Positions 1-5,585 of a DNA stretch of 5,680 nucleotides are shown in pieces. Source of the stretch: Chlorobium sp. (GTDB taxonomy: Bacteria; Bacteroidota; Chlorobiia; Chlorobiales; Chlorobiaceae); contig JAPHUN010000339.1 of NCBI GenBank assembly GCA_026193435.1, positions 1 to 5,680 of the forward strand, read 5' to 3'. The notes under the pieces are model-generated. The model had not been told where the DNA came from and ran no database searches. It saw only the letters and a list, made by a program, of their open reading frames with translations. The translations under genes were made by a program, and so were the position numbers. Position 1 is the first letter of the stretch, and each line of letters starts with the position of its first letter.

Positions 1-2
1 AT

Positions 3-47
3 CAGATTGTCGATGATCTCTTTAACAGGATGATATCCTACTGGTAG
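3..47 (+). CDS. 3' end of an upstream gene, possibly an LptE-like LPS-assembly lipoprotein (partial)
   Basis: The third forward frame is open from the left edge and encodes QIVDDLFNRMISYW followed by TAG at 45-47; the other two forward frames stop within the first 33 bases. From memory, LptE-family outer-membrane lipoproteins of Bacteroidota and Chlorobiota often end in a motif of the type QIV-x-D-I/L-F-N-x(4)-W, which this tail resembles. LptE partners LptD in inserting lipopolysaccharide into the outer membrane. Only 14 codons are visible, so both the reading frame and the family are tentative. The stop codon lies inside the 11-mer ACTGGTAGGGG (40-50), which recurs in the repeat blocks at 202-212 and 1403-1413. 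Confidence 0.35.
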   Translation, partial: QIVDDLFNRMISYW

Positions 48-66
48 GGGAAAAGCGTAGTTCGAA

Positions 67-108
67 GCAATGAGCAATGAGCAATGAGCAATGAGCAATG
101 AGCAATGA
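67..108. repeat. Perfect heptamer array, 6 x GCAATGA
   Basis: Six uninterrupted copies of the 7-bp unit GCAATGA, immediately followed by GTGGGGGAAAT. The last unit plus this flank (102-119) recurs on the opposite strand at 1496-1513 with 17 of 18 bases matching. The copies are identical, so the array is a candidate for length variation by slippage. It has no coding function. Confidence 0.95.
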
Positions 109-118
109 GTGGGGGAAA

Positions 119-144
119 TGTCTATTGTCAAATGACTATTTACT
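119..144. repeat. 26-bp dispersed module, copy 1
   Basis: This 26-bp stretch starts TGTCTATTGTCAAATG and ends CTATTTACT. It is identical to 1355-1380, and a related version lies at 1215-1250. In all three places it leads into GAAGACT-type heptamers, so it acts as a fixed element of a mosaic intergenic repeat. No function can be read from it. Confidence 0.9.
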
Positions 145-147
145 ATT

Positions 148-206
148 GAAGACTGAAGACTGGAGACTGACTGGAGACTGATGACTGACTAATGACTGGT
201 GACTGG
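148..206. repeat. Degenerate heptamer array, consensus GRNGACT
   Basis: Consecutive units are GAAGACT, GAAGACT, GGAGACT, a bare GACT, GGAGACT, GATGACT, a second bare GACT, AATGACT and GGTGACT. The 7-bp period is kept except for two 4-bp GACT insertions that look like slippage or partial duplication. The array runs directly into the GGTAGGGG start of the stem-loop element at 202-229, exactly as the shorter array in the second block does before 1403. Confidence 0.9.
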
Positions 207-229
207 TAGGGGCGAAAAATCTTTCGCCC
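202..229. repeat. REP-like stem-loop element, copy 1
   Basis: The 11-mer ACTGGTAGGGG leads into a perfect 8-bp inverted repeat, GGGCGAAA (210-217) and TTTCGCCC (222-229), around the loop AATC. An identical element is at 1403-1430. The right arm also overlaps an alternative stem, GCCCGA (226-231) with TCGGGC (243-248), so two mutually exclusive hairpins are possible. There is no T-tract, so a terminator role is unlikely. It resembles small repetitive extragenic palindromes, but no transposase of the REP-associated type is in view. Confidence 0.85.
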
Positions 230-253
230 GATCTGGCAATCTTCGGGCTATTT

Positions 254-285
254 AGCCATTCAGCTATCCAGCCAACCAGCTATTT
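254..285. repeat. 8-bp-period array AGCCATTC/AGCTATCC/AGCCAACC/AGCTATTT
   Basis: Four degenerate units share AGCY at their start and repeat every 8 bp, in contrast to the 7-bp period of the neighbouring arrays. The last two units (270-285) are identical to 1452-1467 in the second block, and related units occur at 1540-1555. Confidence 0.8.
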
Positions 286-295
286 TGTTTATTTC

Positions 296-316
296 TCGTC
301 ACTCGTCACTAGTCAC
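296..316. repeat. Short heptamer array, TCGTCAC x 2 and TAGTCAC
   Basis: Three 7-bp units, two identical and one with a single-site change. Together with the arrays on either side, this shows that the 7-bp period is kept while the repeated word changes. Confidence 0.8.
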
Positions 317-331
317 TGCTTCAACTATCTT

Positions 332-394
332 AACACGTAACACGTAACACGTAACACGTAACACGTAACACGTAGCACATAGCACTTAGCACGA
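332..394. repeat. Heptamer array, 6 x AACACGT plus three diverged units
   Basis: Six perfect AACACGT copies (332-373) are followed by AGCACAT, AGCACTT and AGCACGA. The array ends three bases before the murI start codon, so it occupies the ribosome-binding region and the usual core-promoter region of murI. Perfect units on one side and decayed ones on the gene side suggest that expansion is recent at the gene-distal part. Related words occur at 1559-1593 and, inverted, at 1254-1281. Confidence 0.95.
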
Positions 395-397
395 TTC

Positions 398-1207
398 ATG
401 ATACTCTCAGCTTCAAGCCCGGTCGGCATATTTGATTCGGGGATTGGCGGGCTTACGGTTGTCAAAGCGATACAGGCGCTTCTTCCGTCCGAACGCATTA
501 TCTATTTCGGTGATACCGCCAGGGTTCCCTATGGCTCGAAATCACAGGTTACTATCAGAAAATATGCGCAGGACGATACGGGCATTCTCATGAAGTATCA
601 GCCCAAGTTGATCATTGTCGCCTGTAATACGGTTTCCGCACTTGCGCTTGATGTTGTCAAGCGGGCGGGACATGGCATTCCGGTACTGGGCGTTCTGGAG
701 GCCGGGGCGGAACTGGCAGTGGAGAATTCCCGCAACAACCGGGTTGGCGTTATCGGAACACGCGCAACGATTTTGTCAAACGCCTATCCGCTGACCATGA
801 ACGCGCTCAATCCGGAAGTGGAGGTCTTTTCCACGGCATGCCCCTTGTTCGTCCCTCTTGCGGAAGAAGGATTTACCGATCACCCTGCAGCAGGGATGAT
901 CGCCCGTGAGTATCTGCTTCCCCTTCTCGATCATGGAATCGATACTCTTGTGCTCGGCTGTACGCACTATCCCATACTCAAGAAGCTGATCGCGGAGATT
1001 GCCGGTCAGGAAGTCCGTATTATTGATTCCGCAGAAGCGGTTGCCCTTAAATCGAAGGAGATGCTTGCCGGCAACGGTATGCTCAACGGATCACAGAGTC
1101 ACGTCTTTCCCCATCTGCTGGTAAGCGATCTTCCACAGAAATTCAAATCGCTTTGTGAACTCTTTCTCGGCAAGGACATTCCTGATGTCGAACTGATAGA
1201 AGTGTGA
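398..1207 (+). CDS. murI: Glutamate racemase
   Basis: A 269-residue cytoplasmic enzyme that interconverts L- and D-glutamate, providing D-Glu for the second residue of the peptidoglycan stem peptide. Visible motifs are the N-terminal substrate-loop DSGIGG (13-18), GDTARVPYG (38-46), the first catalytic cysteine in VACNT (C76), [12 protein letters not shown] (147-158) and the second catalytic cysteine in LGCTHYP (C188). The length is normal for the Asp/Glu racemase family and both cysteines needed for the two-base mechanism are present. The start is fixed by a TAG at 380-382 in the same frame, with ATG 398 the first candidate after it. There is no Shine-Dalgarno sequence; the heptamer array 332-394 sits where one should be. 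No convincing promoter was seen upstream. The gene is isolated between two repeat blocks and converges on ychF. Confidence 0.97.
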   Translation: MILSASSPVGIFDSGIGGLTVVKAIQALLPSERIIYFGDTARVPYGSKSQVTIRKYAQDDTGILMKYQPKLIIVACNTVSALALDVVKRAGHGIPVLGVLEAGAELAVENSRNNRVGVIGTRATILSNAYPLTMNALNPEVEVFSTACPLFVPLAEEGFTDHPAAGMIAREYLLPLLDHGIDTLVLGCTHYPILKKLIAEIAGQEVRIIDSAEAVALKSKEMLAGNGMLNGSQSHVFPHLLVSDLPQKFKSLCELFLGKDIPDVELIEV

Positions 1208-1250
1208 AGGGGCGCAAATGACTAATGACTATTTACTATTGGAAGACTGG
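1208..1250. repeat. Start of second repeat block: AGGGGCG plus a variant of the dispersed module
   Basis: Directly after the murI stop codon comes AGGGGCG (1208-1214), similar to the GTAGGGGCG start of the stem-loop elements. It is followed by a version of the dispersed module (1215-1250) in which AATGACT appears twice before ATTTACTATTG and GAAGACTGG. Repeat sequence therefore abuts the coding end with no ordinary spacer, as at the stop codon at 45-47. Confidence 0.75.
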
Positions 1251-1253
1251 GAT

Positions 1254-1281
1254 GTGTTAGGAATTAGGTGCTATGTGTTAG
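1254..1281. repeat. Heptamer array GTGTTAG/GAATTAG/GTGCTAT/GTGTTAG (inverted type)
   Basis: Four 7-bp units whose complement reads CTAACAC, ATAGCAC, CTAATTC and CTAACAC. They are inverted relative to the TAACAC-type arrays at 332-394 and 1559-1593. With 1559-1593 they form an imperfect inverted repeat around most of the murI-ychF spacer. Confidence 0.8.
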
Positions 1282-1307
1282 GCAGAAGGAGGAATATATG
1301 GGGAAAC

Positions 1308-1349
1308 GGAGACTGGAGACCGGAGAGACAAGAGTTGAGAGACGAGCGG
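1308..1349. repeat. Degenerate heptamer array GGAGACT to CGAGCGG
   Basis: Six consecutive 7-bp frames read GGAGACT, GGAGACC, GGAGAGA, CAAGAGT, TGAGAGA and CGAGCGG. The first two match the GRNGACT array of the first block; the rest drift progressively but keep a GAG core in phase. It lies just upstream of module copy 2 (1355-1380). Confidence 0.65.
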
Positions 1350-1354
1350 GAGAG

Positions 1355-1402
1355 TGTCTATTGTCAAATGACTATTTACTCTTGAATATTTGAAGACTGA
1401 AG
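1355..1402. repeat. 26-bp dispersed module, copy 2, followed by GAAGACT units
   Basis: Bases 1355-1380 are identical to 119-144. After a short diverged stretch (CTTGAATATTT) two GAAGACT-type heptamers follow and run into the stem-loop element at 1403. The order module, GAAGACT, stem-loop is the same as in the first block. Confidence 0.88.
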
Positions 1403-1430
1403 ACTGGTAGGGGCGAAAAATCTTTCGCCC
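1403..1430. repeat. REP-like stem-loop element, copy 2
   Basis: Identical over 28 bases to 202-229: the 11-mer ACTGGTAGGGG and the perfect 8-bp stem (GGGCGAAA 1411-1418, TTTCGCCC 1423-1430) with an AATC loop. Both copies lie in spacers in the same orientation. A small TTAAC/GTTAA hairpin (1438-1452) follows. There is no T-run, so it is not a clear terminator for murI or for ychF on the other strand. Confidence 0.85.
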
Positions 1431-1451
1431 TCCCCTGTTAACTTTGTGTTA

Positions 1452-1467
1452 AGCCAACCAGCTATTT
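1452..1467. repeat. AGCCAACC/AGCTATTT copy
   Basis: Sixteen bases identical to 270-285, followed in both blocks by sequence containing CGTCA. A related pair, GGCTAACC and AGCCAGCC, follows at 1540-1555. This extends the shared order between the two repeat blocks. Confidence 0.75.
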
Positions 1468-1495
1468 CGTCATCTTGCATACATCACTCAGAACT

Positions 1496-1532
1496 ATTTC
1501 CCCCACTCATCGCTCATTGCTCAGCACTCATT
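1496..1532. repeat. Inverted copy of the GCAATGA-array edge
   Basis: ATTTCCCCCACTCATCGC (1496-1513) is the reverse complement of 102-119 apart from one base. It continues as ACTCATC, GCTCATT, GCTCAGC and ACTCATT in 7-bp phase (1505-1532), the complementary form of the GCAATGA heptamers. While other modules of this block are in direct orientation, this one is flipped, and it forms an inverted pair spanning murI. Confidence 0.85.
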
Positions 1533-1558
1533 TCTATTTGGCTAACCAGCCAGCCCTC

Positions 1559-1593
1559 TTAACACCTAACACTTAGCACATAACACATCCCAC
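1559..1593. repeat. Heptamer array TTAACAC/CTAACAC/TTAGCAC/ATAACAC/ATCCCAC
   Basis: Five 7-bp units, similar in word and orientation to the array just upstream of murI (332-394) and inverted relative to 1254-1281. The array ends 12 bases beyond the ychF stop codon, so it lies at the 3' side of ychF. No intrinsic terminator for ychF is visible here. Confidence 0.8.
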
Positions 1594-1605
1594 GTCCTCC
1601 CATCC

Positions 1606-2697
1606 CTATACATTAAATCGGAAAACAATCACATCTCCGTCCCGGACAATGTATTCCTTGCCTTCCGAGCGCATTTTGCCGGCTTCTTTGGCTTTCTGTT
1701 CAGAACCGTAGGTGATCATGTCGGTGTAGGCGATTACCTCGGCGCGTATGAACCCTTTTTCAAAATCGGTATGAATCGCTGCCGCGGCTTCAGGTGCGGC
1801 AGCGCCTTTTCGGATAGTCCAGGCACGTACCTCTTTTTCTCCGGCAGTAAAGTATGTGTGCAGTCCGAGCAGGTCATAGGCGGTTTGTATGATACGATCA
1901 AGGCCTGACATTTCAAGACCAAGGCTTTCGAGAAATTCAGGACGCTCCTCTTCAGGAAGTTCAGCTATTTCCGCTTCGGTTTTTGCACAGATAATCAGCA
2001 TTTTTTCGCCTTCCTTTTCGGCGATTTCAGCAACCTGAGCCGTGAAGCTGTTGCCGTCGGGCAGATCGTTGTCGGAGACATTCGCAGCGTAAAGAACGGG
2101 TTTGGCTGACAGCAGGAAAAACTGTTTTCCCAGAGATTTCTCCTCTTCCGTTTCCATCAGGACGCGCGCGGGGATACCTTGGCCAAGCCCCGAGATGATT
2201 TTTTCAGCAAGGGCGACCGCCGGGAGGAGCTCCTTTTCTTTTCTTGCGTTCTTCTTCAGTTTTTCGAGCCTTTTTTCCATGCTGTCGAGGTCCGCCAGCA
2301 TCAGTTCTGTTTCGATCGTTGCGATATCGTCAGCCGGGTTCACCGCACCGTGGACATGGATTACATCGGGATCGTCAAAACAGCGTACAACGTGAACGAT
2401 GGTATCGACCTCTCTGATATGCGACAGGAACTGGTTTCCCAGACCTTCGCCTTTACTTGCTCCCCGCACGAGGCCCGCGATATCCACAAGTTCGATTGTG
2501 GCCGGAATGATCGTCGGGGTTTTGACGATAGCAGCCAGTTTTTGAAGTCTTTCATCCGGAACAAGCACCATTCCTACATTGGGCTCAATCGTGCAGAAGG
2601 GATAATTTTCAGCTTCGGCCTGTTTGGCCGTTATGGCATTGAAAAGAGTTGATTTACCGACATTGGGTAACCCGACGATCCCGCAACGTAAAGCCAT
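1606..2697 (-). CDS. ychF: Redox-regulated P-loop NTPase YchF/OLA1 (OBG family)
   Basis: 363 residues, the same length as E. coli YchF as I recall it. These cytoplasmic NTPases bind ribosomes, many prefer ATP to GTP, and they are linked to translation and stress responses. Visible motifs are the P-loop GLPNVGKST (9-17), G2 around [10 protein letters not shown] (31-40), G3 DIAGLV (72-77) followed by GEGLGNQFL (83-91), a charged helical insert (about 130-165) typical of the family's coiled coil, a G4-position NVSD (206-209) and a C-terminal TGS domain (about 278-361) ending in [11 protein letters not shown]. The usual G4 in this family is NxxE; here the last residue is Asp. The start [16 protein letters not shown] matches the family N-terminus, and no clear Shine-Dalgarno sequence precedes it. 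The gene is divergent from cmk and convergent with murI. Confidence 0.97.
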   Translation of the reverse strand: MALRCGIVGLPNVGKSTLFNAITAKQAEAENYPFCTIEPNVGMVLVPDERLQKLAAIVKTPTIIPATIELVDIAGLVRGASKGEGLGNQFLSHIREVDTIVHVVRCFDDPDVIHVHGAVNPADDIATIETELMLADLDSMEKRLEKLKKNARKEKELLPAVALAEKIISGLGQGIPARVLMETEEEKSLGKQFFLLSAKPVLYAANVSDNDLPDGNSFTAQVAEIAEKEGEKMLIICAKTEAEIAELPEEERPEFLESLGLEMSGLDRIIQTAYDLLGLHTYFTAGEKEVRAWTIRKGAAAPEAAAAIHTDFEKGFIRAEVIAYTDMITYGSEQKAKEAGKMRSEGKEYIVRDGDVIVFRFNV

Positions 2698-2778
2698 AGA
2701 AAATGTGGATGAGTGTTAACTGAGGTGCTAGAGACAGTATTGTATGTCATGTCCTGAGTTCGGCATAGCGCGTCTTTC

Positions 2779-2792
2779 GCTGTACATACAGC
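2779..2792. promoter_or_regulatory. 14-bp dyad in the ychF-cmk divergent spacer
   Basis: A perfect inverted repeat, GCTGTA and TACAGC around CA, lies about 80 bases from the ychF start and 42 bases upstream of the proposed cmk -35 box. The two-base centre makes an RNA hairpin unlikely, while a dimeric DNA-binding protein site would fit. No cognate regulator is in the window. A weak minus-strand -10-like TACAAT (plus-strand 2739-2744) lacks a partner -35. The dyad is seen; the operator role is speculative. Confidence 0.3.
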
Positions 2793-2833
2793 ACTGTTTA
2801 CGCTGAACATGGCACTTGAAGAAATCAATATAT

Positions 2834-2862
2834 TTGCAAAAAGCAAAATTTTTTTATAGAAT
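2834..2862 (+). promoter_or_regulatory. Candidate sigma-70-type promoter for cmk-rpsA
   Basis: TTGCAA (2834-2839) and TAGAAT (2857-2862) match TTGACA at 4 of 6 and TATAAT at 5 of 6 positions and are separated by exactly 17 bases of very AT-rich sequence, including a run of seven T. Transcription would start near 2869, giving a leader of roughly 20-40 nt before cmk depending on its start. This is the best promoter-like signal in the window but is untested. Confidence 0.45.
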
Positions 2863-2889
2863 AGCAGGCTAACTCAAAATAATACAGGT

Positions 2890-3582
2890 ATCGGCTGCGA
2901 AACCAAAATAATCATCGCTATAGACGGTCCGGCTGCTTCAGGAAAAAGCACCACGGCCCGGCTTCTGGCAAAGAGACTGGGATATACCTACATCGACACC
3001 GGAGCGATGTACCGCGCTGTAACGCTCAAGGCGCTCAAGGCGGGATTGCTGGAAGAACTGCAGAAGTCCCCTGATACGATTGAAGCTCTGCTTCAAACGC
3101 TTGATATAGTCTTTGACGGTGATCGGGTTCTGCTTGACGGTTGTGATGTCACTGACGCTATCCGGGAGAACAGTGTTTCGCGTAACGTCAGTTTTATCAG
3201 CTCACTGAAGCCGGTTCGGGATTCGCTCAAGGCGATACAGAGAAAGATGGGAGGCAGACGGGGTGTTGTTATGGATGGCAGAGATATCGGCACCGTCATC
3301 TTTCCCGATGCCGAGCTGAAAATATTTCTTATAGCCGACGCTGCTGAAAGAGCCAGACGCAGGTATGCCGAACTCCTTCAGAAAAAAGGGGAGAGTACGC
3401 TTCTGCCGTCGGTTGAAGAACTGGAACAGGAAATTCTGAAGCGCGATCGGGACGATGCGGCCCGAAGGCATGCGCCTCTGAAAAAACATGAAGACGCGGT
3501 AGAAGTCGACACGTCCGGTTTGTCCATTGAGGAACAGGTCGCGCTGGTATATGATCTTGCAATGAAAAAAACAGCTGTCTGA
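2890..3582 (+). CDS. cmk: Cytidylate kinase (start codon non-canonical or uncertain)
   Basis: Phosphorylates CMP and dCMP with ATP in the cytoplasm, recycling pyrimidine nucleotides. The frame reads KIIIAIDG, then the P-loop GPAASGKST and the CMP-binding DTGAMYR, later [18 protein letters not shown] (R-D-I-G signature) and the lid region RARRRYAEL through [13 protein letters not shown]. From base 2890 it is 230 residues, close to the 227 of E. coli Cmk. The first ATG (3007) lies inside DTGAMYR and would delete the P-loop, so it cannot be the true start. The frame opens after TAG 2857-2859, yet contains no ATG, GTG or TTG before 3007. ATC 2890 is my placement; ATA 2908 (224 residues) is the other option. 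No good Shine-Dalgarno sequence is seen. rpsA follows 87 bases later, the classic cmk-rpsA order. Confidence 0.88.
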   Translation: MGCETKIIIAIDGPAASGKSTTARLLAKRLGYTYIDTGAMYRAVTLKALKAGLLEELQKSPDTIEALLQTLDIVFDGDRVLLDGCDVTDAIRENSVSRNVSFISSLKPVRDSLKAIQRKMGGRRGVVMDGRDIGTVIFPDAELKIFLIADAAERARRRYAELLQKKGESTLLPSVEELEQEILKRDRDDAARRHAPLKKHEDAVEVDTSGLSIEEQVALVYDLAMKKTAV

Positions 3583-3623
3583 ACGGCTGCATATTTACTA
3601 ACTATAAAATCTTTTGCTGAAAT

Positions 3624-3669
3624 CTCTCGCAGCGGAAGGCAAAAATCACAGAGAGGAAGGAAACAATTA
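3624..3669 (+). promoter_or_regulatory. rpsA leader with strong Shine-Dalgarno sequence and possible sequestering stem
   Basis: GAGAGGAAGG (3651-3660) lies nine bases before the rpsA ATG and is the only strong Shine-Dalgarno sequence in this window. CTCTC (3624-3628) can pair with GAGAG (3651-3655), partly covering it. S1 represses its own translation in E. coli through a structured leader, so a regulatory fold is conceivable, but a five-pair stem over a 22-nt loop is weak evidence. A TATAAA at 3603-3608 lacks a good -35 partner, so I do not call a separate promoter. Confidence 0.5.
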
Positions 3670-5445
3670 ATGTCAGAAACGCAAACAATCGAACCAAAGA
3701 AGGTAGTTGAGAAAGGGCCTAAAAACCACCATGTGAAGTTTTTCGCAAACTACGACTCTTCGGAGCTTGACCAGATGGAGCAGCTCTATTCGAGCACGCT
3801 TAACGAGATTACCGAAGAGGAAATTGTTAAAGGTACTATCGTCGCTATTTCGAACAAGGACGTTACCATTGATGTCGGGTTTAAATCCGAGGGTATCGTT
3901 TCGAAGCTTGAGTTCAAGGACGAAGAAGAGCTGCAAGTCGGTGACGAGGTAGAAGTATACCTCGAAAACATCGAAGACAAAATGGGACAGCTTATTCTCT
4001 CCAAGAGAAAAGCGGACGTTCTGAGGATCTGGGACAAAATCTATGATTCCATCGAGAACGACACCATTATCAACGGAAAGATAATCAACCGTGTCAAGGG
4101 CGGTATGACGGTTTCGCTTTCCGGAGTCGAGGCATTTCTTCCGGGTTCGCAGATCGATGTCAAACCTGTACGTGACTTCGATGCGCTCGTAGGACAGACA
4201 ATGGACTTCAGAGTGGTAAAAATCAATCCTGTGACACAGAATATCGTTGTCAGTCACAAGGTTATTCTCGAAGAAGAGTACGCCGCGAAGCGCGAAGAGA
4301 TGCTTGCCAATATCAAGGTGGGTATGATTCTCGAGGGTTCAGTAAAGAATATCACCGATTTCGGTATTTTTGTCGACCTTGGCGGCCTCGACGGACTTGT
4401 TCATATTACCGATATCACCTGGGGCAGGATCAACCATCCTTCAGAAGTTGTCGACCTTGATCAGCCGATCAAAGTTGTTGTTGTCGCTTTTGACGAAAAC
4501 ACAAAGAGGGTCTCTCTCGGTATGAAGCAGCTTGAGTCTCATCCGTGGGAAAATATCGAGATCAAGTACCCTGTAGGCATCAAAACGAAGGGTCGCGTTG
4601 TTTCCATTACGGATTACGGCGCATTTGTCGAGATAGAAAAAGGCATTGAAGGTCTTGTTCACATCTCTGAAATGAGCTGGACACAGCACATCAAGCATCC
4701 AAGCCAGTTTGTCACTCTCGGTCAGGAAGTTGAATGTGTTATCCTCAACGTTGATAAAGAGCATACAAAGCTTTCGCTTTCCATGAAGCGGGTTAACGAA
4801 GACCCATGGATCGCGCTTTCCGAAAAATATATCGAGAATTCCCTGCACAAGGGTACGGTCAGCAATATTACCGATTTCGGTGTTTTTGTTGAACTCGAAC
4901 CCGGAGTTGATGGCCTTGTGCACATTTCAGATCTCTCCTGGACGAAGAAGATTCGCCACCCGAGCGAACTGGTCAAAAAGAATCAGGACCTTGAGGTGAA
5001 AGTGTTGAAATTTGATGTCAACGCCCGCCGAATCGCGCTTGGTCACAAGCAGATCAACCAGGATCCGTGGGATGAATTCGAACAGAAATATGCGGTCGGG
5101 GCGGAGTGTGCCGGAAAAATATCGCAGATCATAGAAAAAGGCGTAATCGTTATCCTTCCAGGTGACGTTGACGGCTTTGTTCCGGTATCGCATCTTCTTC
5201 AGGGTGGCGTTAAGGACATCAACGCGTCCTTCAAGGTTGAAGATGAACTGCCGCTTCGTGTTATCGAGTTCGATAAGGAAAACAAACGGATTATTCTCTC
5301 GGCGCTCGAATATTTCAAAGATAAGAGCAAAGAGGAGATTGAAGCCTACCTTCAGGCTCATCCGAATGAGAAGAAAGAGATTGAGGATGCCACCGCCGAG
5401 CTGGATTCACAATCAAATACCGATGACGCTAAAGACGGCGAGTAA
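3670..5445 (+). CDS. rpsA: 30S ribosomal protein S1
   Basis: 591 residues, somewhat longer than the 557 of E. coli S1. The protein binds mRNA on the 30S subunit and helps load it for initiation. Six S1 (OB-fold) domains are visible: about 52-113, 133-197, 218-287, 303-374, 392-461 and 477-545. Domains 1 and 2 are the diverged ribosome-binding type. Domains 3-5 carry the RNA-binding pattern ([30 protein letters not shown], each followed by GLVHI and a Trp). Domain 6 has lost most of it ([19 protein letters not shown]). An acidic tail (546-591) follows. ATG 3670 is supported by the strong Shine-Dalgarno sequence nine bases upstream. It follows cmk on the same strand with no terminator between them, so co-transcription is likely. 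Transcription ends at the hairpin 5471-5508. Confidence 0.98.
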   Translation: MSETQTIEPKKVVEKGPKNHHVKFFANYDSSELDQMEQLYSSTLNEITEEEIVKGTIVAISNKDVTIDVGFKSEGIVSKLEFKDEEELQVGDEVEVYLENIEDKMGQLILSKRKADVLRIWDKIYDSIENDTIINGKIINRVKGGMTVSLSGVEAFLPGSQIDVKPVRDFDALVGQTMDFRVVKINPVTQNIVVSHKVILEEEYAAKREEMLANIKVGMILEGSVKNITDFGIFVDLGGLDGLVHITDITWGRINHPSEVVDLDQPIKVVVVAFDENTKRVSLGMKQLESHPWENIEIKYPVGIKTKGRVVSITDYGAFVEIEKGIEGLVHISEMSWTQHIKHPSQFVTLGQEVECVILNVDKEHTKLSLSMKRVNEDPWIALSEKYIENSLHKGTVSNITDFGVFVELEPGVDGLVHISDLSWTKKIRHPSELVKKNQDLEVKVLKFDVNARRIALGHKQINQDPWDEFEQKYAVGAECAGKISQIIEKGVIVILPGDVDGFVPVSHLLQGGVKDINASFKVEDELPLRVIEFDKENKRIILSALEYFKDKSKEEIEAYLQAHPNEKKEIEDATAELDSQSNTDDAKDGE

Positions 5446-5470
5446 CACCCCGCCGGTCAGTCAGACAGTC

Positions 5471-5508
5471 AAAAAGCCTCTTGCGGGATACCGCAAGAGG
5501 CTTTTTTT
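5471..5508 (+). terminator. Intrinsic terminator of rpsA
   Basis: A perfect 16-bp stem, AAAAAGCCTCTTGCGG (5471-5486) and CCGCAAGAGGCTTTTT (5491-5506), closes on a GATA loop, with seven T at 5502-5508. It begins 25 bases after the rpsA stop codon. The five A at the left side mean it could also stop transcription arriving from the right. Confidence 0.95.
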
Positions 5509-5553
5509 ATAGGAGGGGGAGTCATGCGGCACAATCCTTGAAAAGTCAAGCCG

Positions 5554-5585
5554 CCCTGTGAAAGCCAAACATCTATTTCACGGGG
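5554..5585. repeat. Stem-loop downstream of the rpsA terminator
   Basis: CCCTGTGAAA (5554-5563) pairs with TTTCACGGGG (5576-5585), ten pairs with one T-G wobble, around a 12-base loop. There is no T-tract. It directly adjoins the 39-bp-period repeat and may be a diverged or composite part of it. Function unknown. Confidence 0.6.

Noticed and set aside
210..248. Stem-loop as a terminator or riboswitch ahead of murI
   Set aside because: No T-tract follows either possible stem, and no conserved riboswitch core is recognisable. The identical copy at 1403-1430 lies downstream of murI, so a repeat element explains it better.
67..394. CRISPR array interpretation of the repeat block
   Set aside because: The units are 7-8 bp with no spacers between them; there are no 20-40-bp repeats separated by unique spacers and no cas genes.
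1531..1605. Intrinsic terminator for ychF on the minus strand
   Set aside because: Only 4-bp GGCT/AGCC pairings are present and no T-run follows in the direction of ychF transcription.
2809..2859. A 16-codon open frame (MALEEINIFAKSKIFL) upstream of and in frame with cmk, ending at TAG 2857-2859
   Set aside because: It overlaps the proposed promoter, has no Shine-Dalgarno sequence, and frame agreement has a one-in-three chance. Stop readthrough or a frameshift would add residues unlike any Cmk N-terminus, and both single-base shifts in the T-run lead to stops. I do not call it a gene or a leader peptide.
3007..3582. cmk beginning at ATG 3007 (191 residues)
   Set aside because: This start would remove the P-loop GPAASGKST and lies inside the conserved DTGAMYR motif; coding similarity continues upstream to about 2905.
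3673..4257. Long minus-strand open frame of 194 codons inside rpsA, and the other long antisense frames in cmk, ychF and rpsA
   Set aside because: They lie opposite clearly conserved genes, have no recognisable motifs, and are the expected shadows of codon bias on the coding strand.
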